Assembly: GCA_963829355.1 (NCBI GenBank)
Contig: CAWHHZ010000014.1
Location: 1 to 64,000 of the forward strand
Reading direction: 5' to 3'
From: CAWHHZ01 sp963829355
GTDB taxonomy: Bacteria; Acidobacteriota; Thermoanaerobaculia; Gp7-AA8; JAHWKK01
Length of the DNA stretch: 64,000 nucleotides
In this document: piece after piece, positions 50,602-59,529 of the stretch
Layout of the letters: each line of letters starts with the position of its first letter
Position numbering within the stretch: position 1 is the first letter of the stretch
Made by a program: the position numbers and the translations under genes
Notes under the pieces: model-generated
Told to the model about the DNA's origin: nothing
The model's input: the letters and a program-made list of their open reading frames with translations, nothing else
Database searches by the model: none

Positions 50602-51473
50602 GCGGCGGCCACGTCCGAGGTCTGATGGAGGAGGTAGGCATCTTCCATCGTCGGCTCCGCAGAATGAGAGCCTGAAAGTACCGCGGCGGATGCAACGTAG
50701 CGCACGTGCGTTCCATCGGGGCGGCGTGTGATGTTCGAGACCGCCACCCGGGACTGGATGGAATGTAGCTCTGCAGTGGGAACGACCGCGGTAAATACGC
50801 GGTTCTCTGCCTGCCGCAGGAGATTCTCCGGCACGTCGTGAGCGATGAGGCGACCGCTTCTGATGATCGCAATCCGCTCGGCGATCGCCTCGACATCCGA
50901 AACGATGTGTGTGGAAAGAATGACGGCCCGATCATGAGCGATTCTCGAAAGAAGATTTCTGAACCGCACACGTTCCTCAGGGTCGAGTCCGACCGTCGGT
51001 TCGTCGACGATCAGAAGAGCAGGGTTGCCGAGCAGGGCCTGCGCGATCCCGACCCGCTGACGCATGCCACCGCTGTAGGTCCCGAGCGCGCGCCGGGCGG
51101 CCGGACGCAGATTCACGAGATCGATGAGGGTCTCGATCTCCTGTTTCAACTGCTTCGATGGCACTCCCTTGAGTCGTCCGAGATATTGCAGGAACTCCAC
51201 TGCGTTCAACTTTTCGTACACACCGAAACTCTGAGGCAGGTAACCGAGCACGCGACGCAGAGCTGTCGGATCGGTGACGATGTCGTGGCCGTGCCATCTC
51301 ACGGATCCCGACGTCGGCTTCTGGACCGTCGCAATGATCGACATGAGCGTCGTCTTCCCGGCGCCATTTGCTCCGAGAAGGCCGGTGACTCCTTGGCCGA
51401 TCTCGAGTGAAATCCCATCGAGAGCGAGCGTGCCGCCACGGTATCGTTTGGTCAGATTCTGGATCGATAGCAT
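50598..51473 (-). CDS. ABC transporter ATP-binding protein
   Basis: 291 residues. Walker A GANGAGKTT, Q-loop, signature YSGGMRQRVGIAQ, Walker B LLIVDEPTVGLDPEE and switch His (STHIVSD). Belongs to the CcmA/NatA-like ABC-2 group. First gene of a two-gene exporter operon. The 165 nt upstream (51474-51638) show no gene. Confidence 0.93.
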   Translation of the reverse strand: MLSIQNLTKRYRGGTLALDGISLEIGQGVTGLLGANGAGKTTLMSIIATVQKPTSGSVRWHGHDIVTDPTALRRVLGYLPQSFGVYEKLNAVEFLQYLGRLKGVPSKQLKQEIETLIDLVNLRPAARRALGTYSGGMRQRVGIAQALLGNPALLIVDEPTVGLDPEERVRFRNLLSRIAHDRAVILSTHIVSDVEAIAERIAIIRSGRLIAHDVPENLLRQAENRVFTAVVPTAELHSIQSRVAVSNITRRPDGTHVRYVASAAVLSGSHSAEPTMEDAYLLHQTSDVAAA

Positions 51474-51638
51474 TGAGTCCTCACTGAAGATTCATCGACA
51501 GCGGCTCTGATACGCAGGACCGCCTCTCGTTGTTTCATCGGAGGCCGAGGAGTTCACCGGGCGGCCCGAATCGAACAGCCGGCGGGAGTCGGCGAGCGAA
51601 TACGACCGCACAGATCCCGTCGACAATGTAGATCAGGG

Positions 51639-54600
51639 CTACTGTGCAAGTGTGCTGAGAATTGACTCGGCTCTCGATGCAAGATCCAGATAGCCGAAAG
51701 CGCGAGAGCTCTTCTGCGCATCTTCCAGCCCCTCGACCGCCTTGTTTACGTCCCCCGAGGCAGCCGCGATCTCTGCCGCGGCAATCTTGAAAAGGAGTTT
51801 CAGGCGCTCATCACCGTCGTGCTCGTCGAGCCGTCTGCCGTTCTCGAGTGTGGCCAGTGCGGCCGCAGTCTTGCCGGCCGCGAGCTGGGCCCGGCTCAGG
51901 TGGAGAAGTGCCTCGGACCGCAAATGGGGCATTCGCAGCGAAAGCGCCGTTCCCGCTGCACCGGCCGCGAGCTCGGCTGCCGCGGATGGATTCCCACGTG
52001 CGAGTGCCGCCCGTGCTGCGATGACATTCGTCAGCGCCTCGCCGTACTGATCGCCCATCGATTTCTGCAGCGTGAGTACCTCCCCGAGAAGAGATCGCAC
52101 TTCGCTTTCCCGGCCCGTGGCGAGCAGGGCCTCAGCCAGCTTCACCTGTCCCCGATATTTTGCGCGCTGGTCGCCGATGTCACTGAACGTCGCTACTGCT
52201 TTGCGGAACTTCTCCTCGGCCACGGAAGGTTCGTCGGAGTAGAGCGAGATCTCTCCCTCTCTGATGAGCGTCCATCCCTGACCTCGACGTTCTCCCGTGG
52301 CTGCGAATCCTTCCGCTGCTTTCTTCAGGAGCTCTTTCGCCTCGTCGAGCCGGCCCGTCGCCACGAGCGTTCCGGCAAGGTTGACTCGCGCCCATGGGAT
52401 TGATCGTGCGTCGTTGCCGCTCGATGCCAGCTCGAACATTTCACGGAAGAGCGTCTCGCTCTCGCGGAACCGGCCGAGGTCATGAAGGACATTCCCCTGA
52501 TTTCCGAGCGCCCGCGTCACGCCTGCGACGTCGTCGATCTCTCTCACGAGAAGGAGCGAGCTCCGGAAGTACTTCATCGCTTCCTCGAACTGACCCTGCT
52601 CATAGTACGATCGGCCGAGGTTGTTCAGCGCCCAGCCTTCGCGTCGTTTATCGCCGACTTCGCGGAACACTTCGAGGGACTGAAGGTCGAGCTTGCGCGC
52701 TTCCTCCGTGTGTCCCATCTGGCGCTTTGTCGTTGCGATTGCGTTGAGTGCCTGTGCGACGAGACTGCGTTCCCCGACCTGGTTCGCGATCCGGAGCGCT
52801 TCGGAGCTCGCAGCGGTGGCTGCCTCCAGATCTCCCATGTTCCGCTCTGCCCACCATTCCGAGAGCTTGGCCCTGGCGAGCAGAACCCAGGAACCCTTGT
52901 CACGGCTCAACTCTGCCGCGCGAATCGCCGCGTCTCTCTCTCGTGCGAACTCACCCAGAGCTTCGGCCGCGCTCGCCTCGGCCAGCGAGACGCGGGGATC
53001 ATTCGCGTCGGAGAGTGCATGGAGACGATTGATCGTGTCGAACGCGACTGACTCTCCGGCGTTGGCCTGCGCACGTGCGAGTGCGAGGCCGTACTCGATG
53101 TTGTCAGGAGCCGCACTCCACAGCTCCGCATAGATTCGTGCGGCCTCGTCCCATTCTGATTCCGAGCCGTAGTAACGCGCTTTGATGAGGAGACGCTCCT
53201 CCCGGGGCAGGGCGCTGCTCAACTCCATCGCCCGTTTGGCCGCGTCGCGTGCGCGTGCCTGGTAGCCGAGAGAAGACCATACGGAAGCGAGAGCGCTGTG
53301 AGCGAGAGGATTATCGGGTTCGATTCTGACGGCACTCTCGAGTGACGTCCGTGCTTTCATGGAGTCCCCGTTCCGCAGCGCCTGAAGGCCGCGGGCGTAT
53401 GCCATCGTGGCTCCCGGGTCGGCAGGGTACGAGGCCATCAGGGCGGTGGCCGTATCGGGGACCCCTGCACCGTATCCCAGCTCGGACCTCAGGGTCTCAC
53501 CCGCGCGCGACACCACCTTCAGCAGATCGGAACGGGCACCCGTTTCGATGACTGGCGAGACGACCTCTTCGGCACCACGCCGATGCACCCGGACATCCAG
53601 TCGGATCTGCGGGTCGTCTGCACCTTCTTCAATGAAGTATGAGCCGAGAATCACGAGATCAGCGCCCAGGTTGCGGGAAATGCGGTCGATCTCGTCGGTC
53701 GAGAGACTCGAGCTGCTGCCGAGACCCAGCTCACGACGGGCCCGCGCGACGGTGTCCCCCGACACGACGCGGATCGTCTCACTGGCAGCGAGCTCCATGG
53801 AAAGCATTTCCTGGAGCGCGGTTGCAAGCCACGCCGCGTCGGGGTTCCCGGTGAGGTTACGGAAGCCGATCACTGCGGCGAGCGGCCTGGTCTGAGCGGA
53901 GAGCGTCCGGGGAGACTCGTTCTGATCGCGCCACCAACCGAAGGCCACGACGGCAGAAATGATGAGAATGACGATGGACATCACTGCGGAGAGGCGTCCG
54001 AGCGGCAGCCTCGCTGCGCCGGAGTCGGAGAGCGGTTTGCCCTCGATCCAGCGGACGAGATCGCTGGCTTTCCTGAATCGTGACGTCGGGTCCTTCTCCA
54101 GGCATCGCAGAATGCCCGACTCCCAACGACTTCCAAGGCTGGGATTGAGGGATCGTGGAGCGGGTGGAGCCTCGATCAGACGCTTTACGGCCGTACTGAG
54201 GGGAGAGTCGCTGACGAAAGGCGGCCTTCCGGTCACCATCTCGAACACCACGATCCCGAGAGCGTAGATGTCGACTGACGGGGTGACTGTCGAGCCCGCC
54301 ACCTGCTCCGGAGCCATATAGGTCGGTGTACCGACGGTCTGGCCGGAGGACGAAAGCGATGTCGAGAGCGTGTCCTCGGGCTGACTCCCTCGTGCAAGGC
54401 CGAAATCGGTGACGACGGCCCGCATCCCTCCGGGCCGGGCCGAATCAGGAACCAGGAGAACGTTGCTGCTCTTGAAATCGCGGTGGACGATTCCTGCCTC
54501 GTGCGCCGCGTCGATCGCATTGCACATCTGCTGGACGATCGGCAGGGCGAGGGCCTCGTCCATCGGACCACTCTCGCGAAGATGATGGGCGAGAGTCTCT

Positions 54601-55013
54601 CCCTCGAGATGCTCCATCGTGAGGAAGACGATTTCGCGTTCCTCGCCGGTTTCCGGAACCTTCGCCTGATGATGGCCAACGTCGAAGATGCGGCATACAT
54701 TAGGATGCGTCACCTTCCGGGCGAGCTGAATCTCGCGTCTGAATCGCTCGAGAGCGATGTCGTGGTCAGCAATCTCCGGTCGTACTGTCTTGAGCGCAAC
54801 GCTGACGCGGAGGTCGAGATCCTCGGCCTCGTAAACTTCTCCCATACCACCACGCCCGATGAACCTGATGATGCGGTAGCGTTCGGAGAGAGTGTCTCCA
54901 GGTTCAAAAACAGGGGGGAGTATTCGACCGCGCCGCCCCGAGCCGGACGAGGATCCTCTTTTTTCGGAGGAGCCCTTGCGCCGCCTGAAAGGACTCTCCG
55001 ATGAGCCGCTCAT
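51639..55013 (-). CDS. Ser/Thr protein kinase with TPR sensor region
   Basis: 1124 residues. PknB-type kinase domain about 45-320: GRGGMGEVYEA, catalytic Lys in VALKTVRPE, HRDFKSSNVLL, DFGLARG, APEQVAG. A transmembrane helix near 340-358 (VMSIVILIISAVVAFGWW). The periplasmic side starts with an FlgO/TolB-like domain (TRPLAAVIGFRNLTGNPDAA) and continues with more than ten TPRs (RREGWALNNLGRSYYEQGQF). This architecture is common in Acidobacteriota. Starts with an ATGA overlap at the end of the histidine kinase gene. Confidence 0.93.
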   Translation of the reverse strand: MSGSSESPFRRRKGSSEKRGSSSGSGRRGRILPPVFEPGDTLSERYRIIRFIGRGGMGEVYEAEDLDLRVSVALKTVRPEIADHDIALERFRREIQLARKVTHPNVCRIFDVGHHQAKVPETGEEREIVFLTMEHLEGETLAHHLRESGPMDEALALPIVQQMCNAIDAAHEAGIVHRDFKSSNVLLVPDSARPGGMRAVVTDFGLARGSQPEDTLSTSLSSSGQTVGTPTYMAPEQVAGSTVTPSVDIYALGIVVFEMVTGRPPFVSDSPLSTAVKRLIEAPPAPRSLNPSLGSRWESGILRCLEKDPTSRFRKASDLVRWIEGKPLSDSGAARLPLGRLSAVMSIVILIISAVVAFGWWRDQNESPRTLSAQTRPLAAVIGFRNLTGNPDAAWLATALQEMLSMELAASETIRVVSGDTVARARRELGLGSSSSLSTDEIDRISRNLGADLVILGSYFIEEGADDPQIRLDVRVHRRGAEEVVSPVIETGARSDLLKVVSRAGETLRSELGYGAGVPDTATALMASYPADPGATMAYARGLQALRNGDSMKARTSLESAVRIEPDNPLAHSALASVWSSLGYQARARDAAKRAMELSSALPREERLLIKARYYGSESEWDEAARIYAELWSAAPDNIEYGLALARAQANAGESVAFDTINRLHALSDANDPRVSLAEASAAEALGEFARERDAAIRAAELSRDKGSWVLLARAKLSEWWAERNMGDLEAATAASSEALRIANQVGERSLVAQALNAIATTKRQMGHTEEARKLDLQSLEVFREVGDKRREGWALNNLGRSYYEQGQFEEAMKYFRSSLLLVREIDDVAGVTRALGNQGNVLHDLGRFRESETLFREMFELASSGNDARSIPWARVNLAGTLVATGRLDEAKELLKKAAEGFAATGERRGQGWTLIREGEISLYSDEPSVAEEKFRKAVATFSDIGDQRAKYRGQVKLAEALLATGRESEVRSLLGEVLTLQKSMGDQYGEALTNVIAARAALARGNPSAAAELAAGAAGTALSLRMPHLRSEALLHLSRAQLAAGKTAAALATLENGRRLDEHDGDERLKLLFKIAAAEIAAASGDVNKAVEGLEDAQKSSRAFGYLDLASRAESILSTLAQ

Positions 55014-57244
55014 CGCACGCCGCCCGTGTGGGGAGCAGATCTTGGAAAAGCGGTGCGCTCGAGCAGGTCGCGAAGCGTTTCGATGAACTGGTCACGTGCA
55101 TCTGCCCTCTTCGAGAAGAGCGCCGAGATTTGTCCCTCCAGCGCCTGACGCTCCTCGTGAGAGAGATCATGCTCGGTCAGGACGACGACGGGGATGTCGC
55201 TCGTGATCGGGTCGTTCCGGAGGTGAGCGAGCGTTTCGAAGCCGTCCAGGACCGGCATCATCAGATCCAGGATGATGAGATCCGGCTTTTCCGAGCGGGC
55301 CACGTGAAGCCCCTTCTCGCCATTGTCAGTCGAGAGAGTGTCGTACCCCAGCTTCTGAATCGTCTCGTTGAGAAGGATGTGGGTGTCGGGATCATCGTCG
55401 ATCATCAGCACGAGGGGAGGCTCGTGCCGTCTGTGCCGAAGTGTCAGCGCATGCAAACGAGTCCTGAACAGCGCGGGGTCGACCGGTTTGAGGAAAAAGT
55501 CGTCAGCACCCAACGCCATGCCGAGCTCCCGGTTCTGCAGGAGGGTCACGACGATGATCGGTATATGACTGGTGTCCGGATCGGACTTCAGATCTTTCAG
55601 CACTTCCCATCCATCCAGACCGGGAAGGACGAGATCGAGCGCGATCGCGACCGGCTTCTCCCTGAGAACAATCTCCCTCACCACATCTCCCCGGCGTGCT
55701 CTTATCGTGGCGTATCCCTCGGGGTGAAGGATCGTACTCAGGTTCGCGTATGCAATCGGATCGTCCTCGACGATGAGGACTCGAGGCCGCAGATCGAGAG
55801 AGCCCTCGGACGTGCCACGATCCTCCTCGAAGTCGCGCATCAGCGGAAGGACATTCTGCGGAATCAGCAGCGTGAACGTCGTTCCCACTCCGAGCTGCGA
55901 CTCGACCGAGATGGAGCCTCCCTGGATCTCGAGAAATCGGCGGACGAGCGTGAGCCCGAGCCCGGTACCGCCGTACTGCCGGACAAAGCCGTCCTCAGCC
56001 TGTCTGAACTCTTCAAAGATCACATCGAGGTCGTGGGGCGCGATCCCGATTCCCTGGTCCTGCACTTCAATGGAGATCGCCGGAACTCCGATCGGCGAGC
56101 CATCGCGCTGTACGGATGATGCACGGATCTCGATCCGACTGTGATCGGGTGAAAACTTGACCGCGTTCGATAGAAGATTGAAGACGATCTGCTTGAACTT
56201 GGCTGCGTCTGCATTCAGAAGCGGCAGATCATCATCTGAGTCGATCTGGATCTCGATACTTCGTCGCTGGGTCTGTCCGCGCATGATCTCGCAGACGCCG
56301 CTCAGGATCTCTATCACCGGGAAGGGCTCGGGGTTCACTTCCATTCTCCCGGCCTCGATCTTCGAGAGGTCGAGGAGATTGTTGATCAGAGCGAGAAGAT
56401 GCTCGCTGCTCCGGAGGATGTTGCGAAGGAATTCGTGGTGTCTCGAATCGATGCTTCCCGAGAGCGCTTCATCGAGGATGGAGGAGAATCCTATGATTGA
56501 GTTCAGTGGGGTTCTCAGCTCGTGGCTCATGCTGGCCAGGAACTGACTCTTCAGGCGGTTCGCCTCCTGAATCTGCAGGTTTGCGCCTGACAATTTCTTC
56601 GACTGCCCCTCCAACTCCTCGGTCAGACGCGAGAGCGCCTCGACCTTGAGGTTCTCCTCGGCACGGAGCTGCCGGATGTAACGGTTCTTGACCTGGAGCT
56701 CCGCGATGCCTCGCAAGGGCAGAAAAGCGGCGGCGTAAAGGAACAGCATCCGGCCGAGTGCCGCGGTGGTGGACGGCCCAAATCCGTCGAGTTGCTCGAG
56801 CATTGACAGTGTTGTCAGGTACGCCGCGAGATTCACGATCATCAGTCCGATCGCTCCCGGCATCCGCCGGACGAACGTCGCCGCACTCACGTTCGTGAGG
56901 TAGAACAGGAAAAACATGCTCGATTCGCCACCGTCCAGATAGATCACTGCCGAGACCAGCACCGCATCGAGACAGAACGAGGCGAGATTCAGGTTGAACG
57001 GAAAGTCCCGGTCGAGACCGTACCTGTAGAGTTGGTAGACGACGAGCGAGGAAGATAGTGAGATGATGGCCAGAGTCGTTGCTTCGAGTACTCCGATCCG
57101 GGAAAACCCGAAGGGGATCATGATGAGCACGAGCGGGTAGGCGATCGCGTTGATCCACGCACGGTTGACCTGCGTACGAAGATTGATGGTTCTCAACTGT
57201 TCGTCCGCATCCGAGCCGCTGAGACTGGAAGACGTTGTCGTCAT
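55010..57244 (-). CDS. Hybrid sensor histidine kinase with two receiver domains
   Basis: 744 residues from ATG at 57244. About six membrane helices (30-190), a coiled linker, HisKA with phospho-His in ASMSHELRTPLNSIIGFSS (about 258), HATPase (NLLSNAVKFSPDH, DQGIGIA, GGTGLGLTLVRRF), then REC1 (VEDDPIAY, ALDLVLPGLDG, LKPVD) and REC2 (IDDDPDTHI, ILDLMMPVLDG, SKRAD). No DNA-binding output. Overlaps the kinase gene, so phosphorelay and Ser/Thr phosphorylation are probably linked. Confidence 0.93.
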   Translation of the reverse strand: MTTTSSSLSGSDADEQLRTINLRTQVNRAWINAIAYPLVLIMIPFGFSRIGVLEATTLAIISLSSSLVVYQLYRYGLDRDFPFNLNLASFCLDAVLVSAVIYLDGGESSMFFLFYLTNVSAATFVRRMPGAIGLMIVNLAAYLTTLSMLEQLDGFGPSTTAALGRMLFLYAAAFLPLRGIAELQVKNRYIRQLRAEENLKVEALSRLTEELEGQSKKLSGANLQIQEANRLKSQFLASMSHELRTPLNSIIGFSSILDEALSGSIDSRHHEFLRNILRSSEHLLALINNLLDLSKIEAGRMEVNPEPFPVIEILSGVCEIMRGQTQRRSIEIQIDSDDDLPLLNADAAKFKQIVFNLLSNAVKFSPDHSRIEIRASSVQRDGSPIGVPAISIEVQDQGIGIAPHDLDVIFEEFRQAEDGFVRQYGGTGLGLTLVRRFLEIQGGSISVESQLGVGTTFTLLIPQNVLPLMRDFEEDRGTSEGSLDLRPRVLIVEDDPIAYANLSTILHPEGYATIRARRGDVVREIVLREKPVAIALDLVLPGLDGWEVLKDLKSDPDTSHIPIIVVTLLQNRELGMALGADDFFLKPVDPALFRTRLHALTLRHRRHEPPLVLMIDDDPDTHILLNETIQKLGYDTLSTDNGEKGLHVARSEKPDLIILDLMMPVLDGFETLAHLRNDPITSDIPVVVLTEHDLSHEERQALEGQISALFSKRADARDQFIETLRDLLERTAFPRSAPHTGGVR

Positions 57245-57300
57245 GCTCACCAGATGAGTAATTGTGAAAAATGTTACTACACCGAACGATTTGGAGACCG

Positions 57301-57741
57301 ATGATGAAGACGCGCACCGCACTTTTCGTAATCGCCACGGCGGCACTGATTGCCTGCTCGACGGGAGACAATCTTCCAGTCGAGCGGCCCGAGATCAGTG
57401 TGGCACAGGTGAATACGTCGGCATTCGTCCAGGAGCGGGGCGGGACGTTTTCGCTCGATTACCTTTTCGAGATCGAGAATCCGGCCGACATCCCGATCAC
57501 GGCCGAATGGGTGGAACTGCGGGCGGGCGAGGCAGGCCCGTACGCCATTCGCCAGACCACGAAGAACATCAAGAAGGTGATTCCCGCCGGTGCGACCGAG
57601 ACGTTCACGCTGTCAGTCTGGGCTTACTCCTACGGCGGGCCCGCAGCCGCCGAGGAACCGGTGACGCTGCGGATAAGGATGCGATTCGACAGCGAGAAGG
57701 GCTCGTTTCAGGTGAACAAGATCGCGAGGATTCTCCAGTAG
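57301..57741 (+). CDS. Lipoprotein, LEA14-like fold
   Basis: 146 residues from the ATG at 57301 (GGAG 4 nt upstream; a second ATG follows directly). Signal with lipobox ATAALIACS. Mature part is beta-rich with FSLDYLFEIENPADIPITAE, reminiscent of WHy/LEA type-2 domains. Divergent from the histidine kinase. Role unknown. Confidence 0.55.
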   Translation: MMKTRTALFVIATAALIACSTGDNLPVERPEISVAQVNTSAFVQERGGTFSLDYLFEIENPADIPITAEWVELRAGEAGPYAIRQTTKNIKKVIPAGATETFTLSVWAYSYGGPAAAEEPVTLRIRMRFDSEKGSFQVNKIARILQ

Positions 57742-57760
57742 CCAGGGTTGACATAATCGG

Positions 57761-57766
57761 TATATT
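57761..57766 (+). promoter_or_regulatory. -10 box (TATATT) of the nucleotidyltransferase operon
   Basis: TATATT ends 6 nt before the GTG at 57773. A TTGACA lies only 7 nt upstream of it, too close to be its -35. Confidence 0.45.
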
Positions 57767-57772
57767 GGTCTC

Positions 57773-58843
57773 GTGAACACACTTTCTGAAAGGGAGCTGC
57801 CGATCGAGCATTTACGCAGGAAGCTCGGATGCGAGTGGCCAGCTCTCATGCGCGCACGGCTGAGGACCGACGAGCTCCTCTCGGGCCTCAGGAGTCGCGT
57901 GGGCAGCCCGGACGACTCGAGCGCCGTGGTCTTCGGTTCACTGGCGAGGGGAGAGATGACGCCGGCGAGTGACGCGGACTGGATTCTCCTGATCGATGGC
58001 CGGTCGACCCCCGCTCATTTCCGTCAGACCGAGCCCATAGAGGCCGCGTTCGCGGAGGCCGGACTCTCCGAACCGGGCCGTACGGGAACGTTCGGATCGC
58101 TCTCGAGCAGTCACGAGCTGATTCACAACATCGGCGGCCAGCACGATACGAATCAGAATCTCACGCGGCGCATTCTTCTGCTCGTCGAGTCCGCTGCGGT
58201 GTCGAACCCGGAGGTCCACCGCCGCGTCATCAAGGGCATCCTCGACCGCTATATCGTCTATGAGCAGGCGGTTCCCCGCAAAACGCCGCACCGCGAGGCG
58301 ATCCCGCGGTTCCTGCTGAACGACGTCGTGCGTTACTGGCGGACGATGACCGTCGACTACGCGGCGAAACGATGGGAACAGCCGGGAGGGAAGTGGGCAC
58401 TTCGAAACACAAAGCTCAGGATGTCGCGGAAATTGCTTTTCGTCGCCGGCTTCCTGCTCTGCCTGAAGTTCGAGCTCGATCCTCCCGACGACCGCGAGGA
58501 GATCCTCGCCGATCTCGATCACTTCACCGAGCGTCTCTCCTCGTATCTTCTCGACCAGACGCAGCTCACACCACTCGATCTTCTCGCCGGGATTGTGGAG
58601 AAACGATCGAACGAGGAGACGGCCATGCAGATCTTCGGGTCGTACGACAGGTTTCTCGACACGCTCGAAGACGAAGACAAGCGGCGCCATCTCGAGGGAC
58701 TCAGATTCGAGGACGCGAGCGACGATGCACTTCTCAAGGAGATGCAGCATCTCGGCGGAGAGTTTCAACGCGGGCTGACACGACTTTTTTTTCACGACGA
58801 CGAACGACTTCGCGAACTGACCATCAGGTACGGGATGTTCTGA
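57773..58843 (+). CDS. Nucleotidyltransferase-domain protein
   Basis: 356 residues from GTG at 57773. Pol-beta-like nucleotidyltransferase: VVFGSLARGEMTPASDADWI carries GS...DxD (Asp about 67 and 69 bind the metal). After that comes a long helical region (LRMSRKLLFVAGFLLCLKFE) of unknown type, similar in outline to GlnD/DUF294 or cGAS-like enzymes, but not assignable to them. It overlaps the next gene by one base. Donor and acceptor unknown. Confidence 0.7.
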   Translation: MNTLSERELPIEHLRRKLGCEWPALMRARLRTDELLSGLRSRVGSPDDSSAVVFGSLARGEMTPASDADWILLIDGRSTPAHFRQTEPIEAAFAEAGLSEPGRTGTFGSLSSSHELIHNIGGQHDTNQNLTRRILLLVESAAVSNPEVHRRVIKGILDRYIVYEQAVPRKTPHREAIPRFLLNDVVRYWRTMTVDYAAKRWEQPGGKWALRNTKLRMSRKLLFVAGFLLCLKFELDPPDDREEILADLDHFTERLSSYLLDQTQLTPLDLLAGIVEKRSNEETAMQIFGSYDRFLDTLEDEDKRRHLEGLRFEDASDDALLKEMQHLGGEFQRGLTRLFFHDDERLRELTIRYGMF

Positions 58844-59529
58844 TGGAGCGGATCGGCTTTTCAACGGGAGCGCTCGCGAAGGGGGATGTCGAACGAGGTC
58901 TCCAGCTGCAGCGTGCGCATGCCCGCGGTGCCGTGGAGCTCTCAGCACTTCGTGAAGCGGAGCTTCCCCGCCTCGTCGAGCTTGCACGTGATCTCGATCT
59001 TTCGCAGTTCGAGATCGTATCCGTTCACCTCCCCAGCTCGACGGACCGACTGGACCAGGAGGCTCTGCTCGAACTGATCAACCGGCTCCCCACGGAATGG
59101 CTTCTGGTGGTTCATCCCACGATCGTGAACGATCTTCGGCTGTGGAGGCCTCTCGGGGCGCGGGTCTGTATCGAGAACATGGATCAGCGAAAGGATATGT
59201 GCCGGACCGCGGAGGAGCTCGAGCCGACGATGGAGGCGTTGCCGGACGCGCGCTTCTGTCTCGATGTGGCCCACGCCGGTCAGATCGACCCGAGCATGGC
59301 GGAAGCCGTCTCCATGCTCGTGCGATTCGGTGACCGCCTCGCGGAGCTGCACGTCAGCAGACTCGGACCCTCCTCAGAGCATCTTCCGCTCGATCAGCAG
59401 ATGGTGGAGAGGATCCGGAAAATCGCAGATCTCGTCCCGGTGCACATTCCACTCATCATCGAGTCTGTCGTATCGCCCGACGAGGTGGCGCGGGAGATCG
59501 ACAGAGTCGCGGAGGCATTCGGACGATGA
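58843..59529 (+). CDS. TIM-barrel protein, sugar phosphate isomerase/epimerase-like
   Basis: 228 residues from ATG at 58843. Starts MERIGFSTGALAKGD; then IVSVHLPSSTD, VVHPTIV, CIENMD, FCLDVAHAGQ and ELHVSRLG, which are the strand ends of a xylose-isomerase-type barrel with His/Glu/Asp metal ligands (His in VHLP, Glu in IENM, Asp in LDVAH). Translationally coupled to genes on both sides (TGATG, ATGA). Substrate unknown. Confidence 0.75.
   Translation: MERIGFSTGALAKGDVERGLQLQRAHARGAVELSALREAELPRLVELARDLDLSQFEIVSVHLPSSTDRLDQEALLELINRLPTEWLLVVHPTIVNDLRLWRPLGARVCIENMDQRKDMCRTAEELEPTMEALPDARFCLDVAHAGQIDPSMAEAVSMLVRFGDRLAELHVSRLGPSSEHLPLDQQMVERIRKIADLVPVHIPLIIESVVSPDEVAREIDRVAEAFGR

Noticed and set aside
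57748..57766. TTGACA/TATATT as a standard sigma70 promoter
   Set aside because: The spacer is only 7 nt; TATATT near the start codon is better read as a leaderless-type -10.
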